Assembly: GCA_963576565.1 (NCBI GenBank)
Contig: OY755047.1
Span: 8,712,931-8,776,930 of the forward strand
Direction of reading: 5' to 3'
DNA: 64,000 nt
DNA from: Aspidapion aeneum
Lineage: Eukaryota > Arthropoda > Insecta > Coleoptera > Brentidae
The position numbers and the translations under genes were made by a program. The notes beneath the pieces were generated by a model, which was given only the letters and a program-made list of their open reading frames with translations, did not search any database and had not been told where the DNA came from. Below, piece after piece: positions 54,991 to 64,000 of the stretch; positions within the stretch are counted from its first letter, which is position 1; every line of letters starts with the position of its first letter.

Positions 54991-56015
54991 TGATTTTTCA
55001 AATTCACGGGTACTAAATTTCACGTTTGTTAATATTGTAACAAAACGGGATTTGAGCATAAATGGTATTTTTGCCATTTATAAGTTTTTAAAGATTTTGA
55101 ATTAAATATTGTTTTGACATCAACAAGCATTAATTATATGCAAGACTAGGTTAAGATTAAGTAAAATTTATGGCAACTCGGCGACTTGTTTTTAGGCATA
55201 TTTTCAGGTTCGCTGTATTTTAATAAAAGTTGTATTCGGCTAATATGTCCTTTGAGCCAATAACATCAAAATAATTCATATTTTGTAACTGGAAACAAAT
55301 TAGCTAAACTATTTTCAATTAAAAAAAACACACTGTGTAATTTTACTTTCTAACGGGTTTTTCAGTCTGGCTTGCATTGCTATTTTGTCTCTTAGTGGAG
55401 CGCTTAAAGCGCTGTCTATCTCTTTCTCGCCAAAGCGAAGGGGGGTGTTTTATGGTTTTTTTTTAACAACAAAATACAAACCATTCGTTGCCCTAAAATC
55501 GGCATTTTTAATTAATAACATATCCCAAACCTAAACAGTAATATTAAGTAAATTAAACAGTTGATTGAATAGTTTCACTCATTCAATCAACGTTTAAGAT
55601 GTTGATAAATAAATATATTTACAACAAACATACGAAAGGTTTATAGAACCTAAAAGTTTAAGAAGTGTAAATATTTGAATACAAAAGTTTAATAGTAGTA
55701 AAAAGTCGATATTCAACTAATAAATATAAGAAGTGAAAGTGTGAAGCTACAAGAAGAAAATTGAAAAGGTATGTATGATTATCCTACATTAGTTATACAT
55801 TTGAGAAAAACGTTTATAGCATACTTTTCCTCCAAGAACCGTCAAATTCCCTTTCGAGATCGTGTAAATTTAATAACATATAGTAACATTTAATCAGTTA
55901 TAATTTTTATAAGTTGTAGCCTAAGTTGGTACCTTACAACATTTAAGCCTTGGCCACTTGAGGTGACAGTACCACTGTCACACACAGGCCCCTGTTACAA
56001 TATTATTTGGCTTAA
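54991..56015. other. Unassigned AT-rich stretch
   Basis: No coding region. AAAATTGAAAAG followed by GTATGT near 55760 could be an exon end, but nothing else supports an exon. TTGATTGAAT...ATTCAATCAA is a small hairpin near 55561-55590. Confidence 0.3.
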
Positions 56016-56425
56016 AAATTCCGCTGACTGACGCTCACGTGTCTAATGGCGGTCAAAAACGCAAGAAGCGTTGATCTGGCCTGAAAAGCAGAAGAGCTGT
56101 CGTAGGTGACGGATTAGTTTGTTTCTTTTTAATTGTAATCGATTTTTCATTGATCGATATGTACAGCAGTTTATTTTAACCTGCTCTTGTTCTTGTTTCT
56201 CTCGTATCTCGGTAGATGGCACTTCTTACGAGAGTTTTCTTACTATTTACATAGGATTACAGACAAAACCGTCTAATTAACTTCGTAAGAGTGTCACATT
56301 GACCGAACCGAACCGTCCCACAAGGACGAAACAGTTACCCCCGTGAGGTAAAGCTTTAAAGCTACCCACGGAAAAATATGAGAGAAACAAAAACTCCTTT
56401 TTACCCGATATCCACAAAACTTGTT
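56016..56425 (+). mobile_element. Hammerhead-bearing repeat, copy 3, ribozyme broken
   Basis: Begins in the TGACTGACGCTCACG block and ends CGGAAAAATATGAGAGAA. At ~56305-56340 helix II and GAAAC remain (GTCCCACAAGGACGAAAC), but CTGAGGA has been replaced by GAACCGAACC and the cleavage side is deleted. Confidence 0.7.
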
Positions 56426-56688
56426 TGAAAATATTTTTTGCAAAAAATTAATATTTTTGGATTAAACCACAAAAAAAAAGCATAAAATTCTCAATGAAAA
56501 CAAAAACAAAGGTCACGTGACGCGATGTCGCACATGCGCACATCCCTTTCCAGATAAAAATTAAATAAAAGTTGGCCAACAGAGTTTCCCATAGATTCAC
56601 TCAACTTTTATTTTTATTCTAATATTTATTTTTATTTGTATCTGTATAAACCCACCATTAGTATATTAGACAGTGGTATATGGATAAG

Positions 56689-57879
56689 GGCTAGGGGACA
56701 ATTCGCCGCGGCCGATTCGCCGCAGCCGATTCGCCGCGGCCGATTTGCCGCGGGACAATTCGCCGCGAGATTTTTTATTTTATGATGTTACCATTGGCAA
56801 TTGTTTAATCAGTTTTATTTAGCTTGACTTCATATAATATATTTGTTTATTTGTTTGATCATAACTTTTTTGAAACTTTTCCAACTAGGTATTTGGGGTT
56901 AGTATACAATTCAACAATTTTTTCTATTAGAAAAATGAATAAAATGGCGGATCCAAAATGGCGGATTTTCCCGACATTCCGATTTGCATCAAACTCGGAA
57001 CTTTAAGATCTTTCAGGTCGCTGATTATTATTTTTAACTTAATTTTAAAAAATCAAAATGGCGGTTCCACATTGGCGCACTTTTTATTTATAAACCGATT
57101 TGCCTCAAACTTGAAGCAAGGTAACTCAATACAATTTTTAATCTAAATTTTAAAACCTGAATATGGCGGATTCCTCGGGGCCTAGGCCCACCCAAGCCTA
57201 AGATTTTTTTAGATATTTTTCACATATTTCATAAATAAAAAGATTAAAGAGTATAAAATTCGCCATCATGAGGCTTCGCCCTCTCCCCCAGAGAAATCAG
57301 CCCCCCCCCCCCCAATTTTGAGACAAATCGGTATATAAACAAGAAAGTGCGCCATTGTGGAACTGCCATTTTGATTTTTTGTAAATTTTAGTTAAAATAA
57401 TAATCAGCGAGCTGAAAGATCTCAAAGTTCCGAGTTTGATGCAAATCGGTTTATAAATGGGAAAATCCGCCATTTTGGATCCACAATTTTCTTTTCTTTT
57501 AATTTAGGTCAAAAATTGTATTAAGTTACCTTAAGCGCCGCGATGTTTCAAGTTTGAGGCAAATCGGTTCATAAATAGGAAAATCCGCCATTTTATTTAT
57601 TTTTCTAATAAAAAAAATGTTGAATTGTATTATACTAACCTCCAAAGAACTAGTTGATAAAGTTTGAAAAAGTTATGATCAAACAAATAAACAAATATAT
57701 TATATAAAGTCAAGCTAAATAAAACTGTTTAAACAATTGCCAATAATAATATCATTAAAAAAAAAATCTCGCGGCGAATTGTCCCCGCGGCGAATCGGCC
57801 GGCGGCGAATTGACCCGCGGCGAATCGGCCACGGCGAATCGGCTGCGGTGCATCGGCCGCGGCGAATTGTCCCATCCCC
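56689..57879. mobile_element. Mutator-like foldback with GC-rich subterminal repeats
   Basis: ATGGATAAG at 56680-56688 and 57880-57888 is a 9-bp target duplication, the length used by Mutator-like elements. Ends contain GGGACAATTCGCCGCGGCC and further CGATTCGCCGC repeats, inverted. Internally AAAATGGCGGA-type modules followed by TTTATAAACCGATTTGC repeat in both orientations, so most of it is palindromic. A fragment related to the hAT MITE at 10572 (57165-57250) and a C-run sit in the middle. Confidence 0.75.
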
Positions 57880-58019
57880 ATGGATAAGTATGGCACAAAA
57901 TTTCCAAATGGTAATCGGAAATGAAATATTTTTATATTAAATCAAGCAACTATAAATATTTAGTACAACTCGCTCATTCCTAGTCTAGTTAAATGGAGTT
58001 ATGCTTTTCTTGTATCATG

Positions 58020-58190
58020 AACGTATACAGAGTGGGGGGGGGGGGGACTTGCAGGCTTAAGATGCCCATAAACCTTTAAACAAATTATAAAAAAAATATT
58101 ATATTTTCAAATTTTCATACCGGTATATAAAAAAAGGGAAAAGCTAAGCCCCCCCTTCAAGTCGATTTTTTGTATACGCCACTGACTATA
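58020..58190. mobile_element. Probable hAT-like MITE, eroded
   Basis: The right end GTATACGCCACTG is a hAT-type terminus; the left (GTATACAGAGTGGGGGG) is a weak match. C- and G-runs lie just inside. Confidence 0.4.
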
Positions 58191-58904
58191 TGCTCTTCTT
58201 CGCTTTGTATAGGAGGCAATAAGCATATCAGAGGCATTAACGCGATAAAAAAGGACCGAGCGAGGAATCTAACGTGTTAAAACGAGACGGAAGATACTCA
58301 AAAAATAAATAGAAGAAAAAGAAAATTATGCACATGCACTGTCGGGTATACGACACAAAATAAAATAAAAACAGGGATAGAGGCTGTTTTAAGTATGGAA
58401 TAGAGCAAGAGGCATGTAGAGAAAGATGGGACCTACAGGGTGATCTTTCCTGAACACTTTACTATTTTGTTTGATGATGATGTTTAAGATTACAATTTTG
58501 TTTATTCGTGTAGTAAACATATTTTTTTAAAAATATATTAAAAAAAGGTTTAAAAAAAATAAAATGTTTGGATTTTTTTTATAAAATTGTTTTTGCAAAA
58601 ACTCCTTTTTGAAAGTGTTATTTAAAAATAAATGGATCCATGATGGATCTGATACCTTCCTAGCTAGCCTATTAGCACACTTCAAGTGAAGCCATGATAT
58701 ATGAGCCTTGAAAACAGTTTTTTGTAAATATCTCAGAAACCAAAGCTCCTACGAAGTTTTTGGTTATAACATAAATTATTTATTGAATTGTAGTCTACTA
58801 TATTCCGAAAACCGCATATTGATGCGATGCTCCGTTAAAAAGTTAGCAATTTTTAAATTTTTTATTTGTCAAAAAACTGTAATTAACATTAATTGATTAA
58901 TGAA
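58191..58904. other. Unassigned stretch
   Basis: AT-rich. A purine-rich 58200-58440 part could be a LINE relic but no motif is certain. Confidence 0.3.
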
Positions 58905-59140
58905 TTAATCTAATCAGCTCTTTAGAGTGTCGAACACTATTTTACCTGAAAAGTTTAGGAAAATCGGTTGTGCGGTTTAGGAGCTATCGTGTTACGGACA
59001 GCCATACACACACATACACACACAGACAGACATTACGACGATATTGCTAAGATAGGTCAAACATTTTCAGCGTGATCTCAAAAAAAAAATGTTCTCAAAA
59101 GTAATATGTTCTCTAGCCATTGCTGGGCGGGCAAGGAAGG
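58905..59140 (+). repeat. Repeat with GCGGTTT-GAG-TAT-GTTAC motif and CA/CAGA tract
   Basis: AAATCGGTTGTGCGGTTTAGG, GTGTTACGGACAG and (CACA)/(CAGA) at 58995-59030 echo the CAGA-rich element's AAATCGGCCAAGCGGTTTTTG ... GTTACAGACAG, but the surrounding text differs. Confidence 0.4.
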
Positions 59141-59158
59141 TAAAAAATGTGTTTTTAT

Positions 59159-59950
59159 ACTGACGACCAAGTAATTGTGGCTAATGATAAAGAAGACATG
59201 GAGTATATGATGAGAAAGTTAACAGAAGAATACCAAAAGTGGGGATTAACAGTGAACGTGGACAAGACACAGGACTTATGTATTGGAAACGAATTCAGTG
59301 AGTTAGTACTAGAAAATGGACAAACAATATCTCCATGCAATGAGTATGTATACTTGGGTGTCACATTTGATAAGACAGGTACAGACTGTAAAGAATTGGA
59401 AAAAAGAATAGTAAAAGCAAAAAAAGTTATTGGATGTCCTAACAGTATTTTATGGAGCAGAGAGATAAACAAGAATGTAAAATTTAACCTATATGAAACA
59501 ATGGTCAAAAGCACGCTGTTGTATGGAATAGAGACTTGTCGCATAACAGAAAAGTACAAAACAAAAATGGAAAGTGTCGAAATGGATGCAATAAGAAGAT
59601 CAATGAGAATATCTAGAATAGATCACATAAGAATTGAGATCATAAAAGAATGAATGGGAATCGAGGGAAGCATAACGGATGACATCACTAGAAGGCAACT
59701 GATATGGTACGGCCATGTACAACGGATGAACGAGGAAAGATTACCAAAGCAGGTCCTAGAATGACAACAATGGCAACCAATAGGGCGCAGCAAAAGAAGG
59801 CGTCCTAAACTAGAATGGCAACAGTCAATCCAAAGATCAATGAGGCAAAAAAATCTGACTGAGGATGATTGTCAGGATCGAAGGAGGTGGAGAATAGGCG
59901 TCGGACAACGTGGAAAAACGTTCTAAACCGACATAGTAGTAGTAGTAGTT
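59159..59950 (+). pseudogene. RTE-like LINE-B copy, 5' truncated, with tail
   Basis: Starts at motif C (TDDQVIVANDKEDMEY), then EEYQKWGLTVNVDKTQ, YVYLGVTFDKTGTDCKE, VKSTLLYGIETCRITEKY, SMRISRIDHIR; a TGA stop at 59651 (an expected R), then MGIEGSI, RRQLIWYGHVQRMNEERL and DDCQDRRRWRIGVGQRGK, stop at ~59926, CCGACA and (TAG)n. The best-preserved LINE-B C-terminus here. Confidence 0.85.
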
Positions 59951-60290
59951 TTTAAAAAACTACTTTTTCAAAAATTATTTATGTAAAAACAATTTTTGTA
60001 AAACGAATTTTTGTTTGATTTGTCTTTATAAATTAGTTGTTTGAAAAACTACATTTTTTTTCAGGAAACTATTTGTTTTGTTGCGAGTCTTGTGTGCGAA
60101 AACTGTTTAGCTTGTTTTAATAAATTAGTTTTTGGAAAAACTACTTTTTAAAAAATTATTACTTTAAAAACAAATTTTTGTAAAAAAAAATGTTTTTTTT
60201 TTATAAATTAGTTGTTTGAAAAACTACTTATTAAAAAAAATATTGTTTGTTTCAAAAAACCATTTGTTTTGTGGTGCCTTTTTTTTGCAA
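59951..60290. repeat. Diverged tandem duplication, ~177-bp period
   Basis: AAAACTACTTTTTCAAAAATTATT... (59960) and AAAACTACTTTTTAAAAAATTATT... (60138); TAGTTGTTTGAAAAACTAC occurs at ~60033 and ~60209. Confidence 0.7.
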
Positions 60291-60429
60291 AATGGTGGTG
60301 GTCCAGACACCGGTTAGGTTAGGATATGTTTACGACCAATTCATCACGGTTAGTTTTAACACAGATTTTGATCTCCCAACAAGAAGTCAAGTGACCTATG
60401 ATTTAAGGAAAAATAAGTTAGATTACAAT

Positions 60430-60520
60430 ATAACAAAAAATCCCGCGGAGAATTGCTTCCGCGGCGAGCCTGCCCGCGGCGAATTTTCCTTGCGGTGAAT
60501 TGTCCCCTACCCCAACTGAA
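60430..60520. mobile_element. End fragment of the GC-rich Mutator-like family
   Basis: CCGCGGCGA-type repeats ending GAATTGTCCCCTACCCC match the right end at 57770-57879. The other end is missing. Confidence 0.65.
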
Positions 60521-61535
60521 GTGCCGCCACAGCTCAGTACATTTCTTTCGAAGATTTGGAATAAAAAAAATATTATAAATCGACATTAGTAGTAGTAGTA
60601 GTAATCTTATGAAAAATCACCTTGTAACAGACGCATTTTAAACTCCAATATGCAGTTATTACAGAGCGACAGAGAGAGAGGGAAACAACGGCACCTATAG
60701 GGAACACTATTAGTCAGACAAGGACGGACAAATATATGTATAAAGCTCACAATTACCGCATATATCGGTAGAAACCGAGGAAAGCTTTTTGACATGTGGA
60801 ATGTAAAGCTTCGCCGCCGTGTCATTCGACAATGTCGTCAGCAAATAAAATAAGAAAAAAACAAAATTACAATTTGTGTTTTGTTGGAAATATATATTTT
60901 TTTTAACTGGCTTTTTCGCAAACATTTTTTTTATCCAATTCTTTTGTCCCTTAAAATGGCTTAGCCGCTTAGAAATTATATGAAAAAGCATGGGCGCACC
61001 CAGACACCCAGACATAGATAGAATTTTTGTCAACTGTGCGCCGATGATTTTAGATGGCGAGTACACGAATAAAATATTATGCATGTGTAAAAGTATACCC
61101 AATAACGACATTATATCTTAAGAACCGCAAAAAGGATAGACTTATGATCATTGATATTGCTATTTCAAATATGTTTGCATCATGCATCATAAGGTACCGT
61201 GGGTATTGGAATAATATGTACTATATGCAAATAATATGCGTATTTGTTTGAAAGCAACCAATTGTGACATTTTTTCTTAAGGACCGCGAGAACTTATGTT
61301 TGCATCATGTATGTTAGATTAAGTTTTTGCTGTGGAATGCACACAAATTCGGCAAATAGAACGCCAAAACGGCTCTCTCGGTGTGAGAGATTGTAGGTTT
61401 AAATTGGTTATCTCGGAAAACTGAACGGGTACACACAGTCATATAACTGCTCTGCAGCTCGGCGTTATAAACTTTCAAAACACGTATCTCTCTTTTAATA
61501 CATATTATGTCCTCGTTCGTCCGTCGCGATAGAAC
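60521..61535. other. Unassigned stretch
   Basis: CGACAT(TAG)n at 60583-60602 looks like a LINE-B-type tail without its LINE. GGGCGCACCCAGACACCCAG near 60991 resembles a hAT MITE end. No gene. Confidence 0.3.
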
Positions 61536-62340
61536 ATATCGCACACCCGCTGAAAAAGAGTCACAACTCAAAAATCGCCCTTATTGAGATAAACCTGCCG
61601 CCATCATCGAAATAACTTGTACTTTCTTCCATAAAAACGTCACATTTATGTTTCGACAATTCACCGCGAAATGGCGATGTGACTCTTTTATTTTGTCCAG
61701 TTTAGCTGAGGATGCGTTCCTTTACAGTGTCACTTTTGACTTTATAACAGCGTGAACGTGGAGTTTCATCCTGAAAAGAGTTACATTTTGCGTTGTGAAG
61801 GTTTTCGTGTGGACTATTGGTTAAATCTGACCCATATAACAAGTAAAATACTGTTCTTTTTTGTGTTGTGACTGTTTTTTCGAATTGTTCAGTGTACTTA
61901 GAATTAAGGAGAATAAGAAAAAAATCTTTTGAATTTATTAGAGAATAATCACATTCCCAGTTGTTATTCAGCATTTTATAACTCGTTGTAAAAATAAATA
62001 CAAAGTTTCTTCTTTATTTGTTTTCTTTTTTTATATTATTTACCATCCTGCGTGACATCCTGATTTACAACGTCATGATACCTTGTTCTAAAAAAGTGTC
62101 ACAATATCGGGTTTTTGTCTTTTTTTTAACTAAAAACGACAAAAATCATTTTTTCTGAGAAACGTACTGCACCAATTACATTGAGTTAATAGGTTCCTGT
62201 TGATATAAAATAACATGGTAACTCGTAATTTGTCATGTAAGTGAAAAATGAATCTCTCTAATGAACTTAATTCTTTAACAGCGATTTTCTCAAAACAATG
62301 TTTTTTGAGTTGTGACTATTTTTTAGCGGGGGTGCGATAT
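61536..62340. mobile_element. MITE with ~40-bp terminal inverted repeats
   Basis: ATATCGCACACCCGCTGAAA, AAGAGTCACAACTCAAAAA at the left; the inverted form (TTTTTGAGTTGTGACT..., GCGGGGGTGCGATAT) at 62301-62340. The interior is AT-rich with further GTGTCAC motifs and no coding frame. Superfamily unknown. Confidence 0.65.
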
Positions 62341-62375
62341 CACCTATCCTTGTTCATTCAGCCCATTTATATTAT

Positions 62376-62789
62376 TGTTACAAATTTAAGTTATTTAAAT
62401 TTTATAATTGGAATTTATTTAGGTTTAGTGTAGTATTAGGTCGATTTATCTTAAGGTTGTATTCTTAGTCTAGGTTTTAGTTGCGTTGTCTGTGGTTTGC
62501 GGTCGCGGTAGTGCGGGAACTTTCCGGACGTCGAAGGCTGCCGGAAAGTTCGAGAGAGATGGACGATCCTATATATAGGGCCGGGGTCGCGCACCAAGCA
62601 GTCAGTCAGAGATAACGTGCTGTAGGGTCGTGAGATTAACAAGAAGTTAATAGACCGATTATAGTAGTGAATTATTAGCAAGTTATTACTAAGTTTAAGT
62701 GCGTGTTTTTGTACATAATTTGTCGAAATAAATTGACGTATCGTTTTCAACAATTGCGAGTTTTAATTTGTCGTTGTGAACCCGTAACA
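62376..62789 (+). repeat. 5' LTR of a gypsy-type retrotransposon
   Basis: TGTTAC...GTAACA ends (inverted), 414 bp. TATATATA near 62570, arthropod initiator TCAGT at 62602, AATAAA at 62727. Followed by a primer-binding site and gag. The 3' LTR lies outside the window. Confidence 0.8.
62517..62577 (+). promoter_or_regulatory. LTR promoter: two heat-shock-element-like sites and TATA
   Basis: GAA-CT-TTC-CG-GAC at 62517-62529 and GAA-AG-TTC-GA-GAG at 62544-62556 each match the GAAnnTTCnnGAA heat shock element at eight of nine positions. They sit 15-55 bp upstream of TATATA. Confidence 0.5.
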
Positions 62790-62791
62790 AT

Positions 62792-62808
62792 TGGTGTCAG
62801 AAGTGAGA
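62792..62808 (+). other. Primer-binding site
   Basis: TGGTGTCAGAAGTGAG begins two bases after the LTR, the normal position. It looks complementary to a tRNA-Leu 3' end (from memory). Confidence 0.65.
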
Positions 62809-62817
62809 TTAAAAGAA

Positions 62818-63000
62818 ATAAATAGTGCAAAGACTATCCTTACACAGTACCACCGGCTAGGACAATTAAAAAGAAGAACAGTAAGTGATTTTGCCAGAAT
62901 ATTCGGAACTGAATAGTGCAAAGACTACCCTTACATATTACCACCGGATAGGACAATTGGACAGAAAAACAGTAAGTGATTTTTCTAGAATATTCGAAGA
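62818..63000 (+). repeat. Leader direct repeat, two ~90-bp units
   Basis: ATAGTGCAAAGACTA-CCTTACA...AACAGTAAGTGATTTT at 62821 and 62912; the second unit ends in a perfect TTC-TA-GAA-TA-TTC. Confidence 0.8.
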
Positions 63001-63650
63001 AGTTCGATATTGTTTTATTCAAAAACTAAAAGAGATATTTAAGAACCGACTTCGACATTAACTTTACAGTCCAAAAATTGATAATTAGAGAGATTTTCTA
63101 GAATATTCTATAGCATTCTACGACGTTCTATTCAAAAACTAGAAGAGATATACAAATACCGACTTCGACATTAGATTAGTAATTTTAAAAGTAAGAATCA
63201 GAAAGAATTTCTAGAACATTCCATCACTTTCTACGACGCTCTATTCGAAAACCAGAAGAAATATCCAAAAAGAGATTTCGACATTAGTTTAGTTATTTCA
63301 AAAGTAAGAATTAGAAAGAATTTCTAGAAGATTCCATAACATTCTACGACGTTCTATTCAAAAACTAGAAGAGATATACAAATACCGACTTCGACAGTAG
63401 CTTAGTTATTTTAAAAGTAAGAATTAGAAATTATTTCTAGAATATTCCATAACATTCTACGACGGTCTATTCGAGAACCAAAAGAGATAATCAAAAAGTG
63501 ACTTCTACATTTGCCTAGTAGCAGAAAGAGTAGCATCTACCAGTATATTCCAGAACATTCCATTAGGTTCTATTTAAGAATTGGAAAAGATATTGAAAAA
63601 CCGACTTCGACATTCGCTTTATAGCCCTAAAATAGACGTTTTAAGTGATT
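63001..63650 (+). repeat. Leader tandem repeat, ~115-bp units with heat shock elements
   Basis: About five diverged units, each with TTCTAGAA-ATTC, ATTCTACGACGTTCTATTC, AGAAGAGATA and CCGACTTCGACATT. Perfect TTCnnGAAnnTTC triplets at 63096-63108, 63209-63221, 63322-63334, 63435-63447 and 63548-63560, spaced exactly 113 bp apart. Confidence 0.8.
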
Positions 63651-63663
63651 TATCAGGAAGTTG

Positions 63664-64000
63664 ATGCTTACTAGACAAGGATCGGCCAAGATGGAAGATT
63701 TAACTAAAATGATGCAGGCTCTAGCAGCTCAAATGGCTCAAAACCAGAACGACATGAAACAGACCATTGAACAAAACCAGGGCGATATGAAACACACCAT
63801 GGACGACATGAAACACACTATTGAATAAAATCAGAATGATATGAGACAGACCATCGAACAAAACCAGAACGATATGAAACAGACATTTGAGCAAAGATTA
63901 GATGGCATTCAAGAAAACTTCGATCAAATAAAGAGCAACTCCGAACAGCTGAGAGAAGAGTTCAAGAGTGCAACCGAAGATCTTAAGGAAGAAATAACTC
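63664..64000 (+). pseudogene. gag N-terminus of the LTR retrotransposon, with a stop
   Basis: ATG 63664 opens MLTRQGSAKMEDLTKMMQAL, followed by repeats of the type QTIEQNQNDMK and a predicted coiled coil (ENFDQIKSNSEQLREEFKSA). Such coiled-coil starts are common in insect gypsy-type Gag. TAA at 63826-63828 replaces CAA of a repeat unit, so this copy is interrupted at codon 55. The frame is open again to the window edge. A second in-frame ATG is at 63691. Confidence 0.7.

Noticed and set aside
55540..55775. 5' exon of a host gene ending at GTATGT
   Set aside because: No coding frame, partner exon or promoter motif supports it.

Overview
The window is repeat-rich, AT-rich animal DNA. Nearly everything identifiable is a transposable element, often nested two or three deep. 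The mix of RTE-, Jockey-, CR1- and R4/Dong-like LINEs, Tigger/pogo, hAT, piggyBac and Mutator-like MITEs, a Crypton-like tyrosine recombinase, a copia relic, a gypsy-type LTR element and a TTAGG-related decamer array points to an insect with a large genome, possibly a beetle. The species is a guess. I see no host gene I would defend; the only host-like traces are one THAP exon, one possible YqaJ/SWIM-protein exon and a tRNA-Leu-like sequence, and all three look transposon-derived.

Layout. 1-6.3 kb: Tigger MITE, mariner-like foldback element, tRNA-like SINE, two copies of a CAGA-rich repeat (third copy at 53.4-54.1 kb), a tandem repeat and a foldback. 7.0-8.0 kb: a compact unit with a THAP exon and a convergent second exon between matching inverted ends. 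8.1-9.9 kb: Tigger MITE split by a 5'-truncated RTE LINE with a 14-bp target duplication. 10-16.7 kb: MITEs, decayed LINEs, a GC-rich foldback and 23 perfect CCAACCTAAC units. 16.7-26.9 kb: five copies of one MITE family (three head-to-tail) with recombinase-like end sites, plus RTE fragments, a CR1-like LINE, a hammerhead-like repeat and a copia relic. 27.3-29.6 kb: R4/Dong-type LINE inside an RTE-like LINE. 30-36.6 kb: Tigger inverted dimer and a two-type satellite array. 36.7-41.1 kb: RTE copy, canonical hammerhead ribozyme repeat, and 1.2 kb of a 9-bp microsatellite. 41.4-49.4 kb: Jockey LINE, Tigger plus LINE, and a 3.6-kb imperfect palindrome of hAT, piggyBac, Tigger and mariner-like pieces. 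49.8-51.7 kb: decayed Crypton-like element. 52-62.3 kb: LINE remnants, a second hammerhead, a Mutator-like foldback and MITEs. 62.4-64 kb: 5' end of an LTR retrotransposon with heat-shock-element-like repeats.

Most interesting system: the 0.72-kb MITE family at 16.7, 21.2-23.4 and 26.1 kb. Both ends carry 9-bp inverted arms around a short spacer, as in tyrosine recombinase core sites. The elements sit in A/T runs, and the three-copy array can be removed from a LINE to restore an exact open frame with no target duplication. An 18-residue exon start and the end architecture suggest a relation to the Crypton-like element at 49.8-51.7 kb. This link is inferred, not proven.
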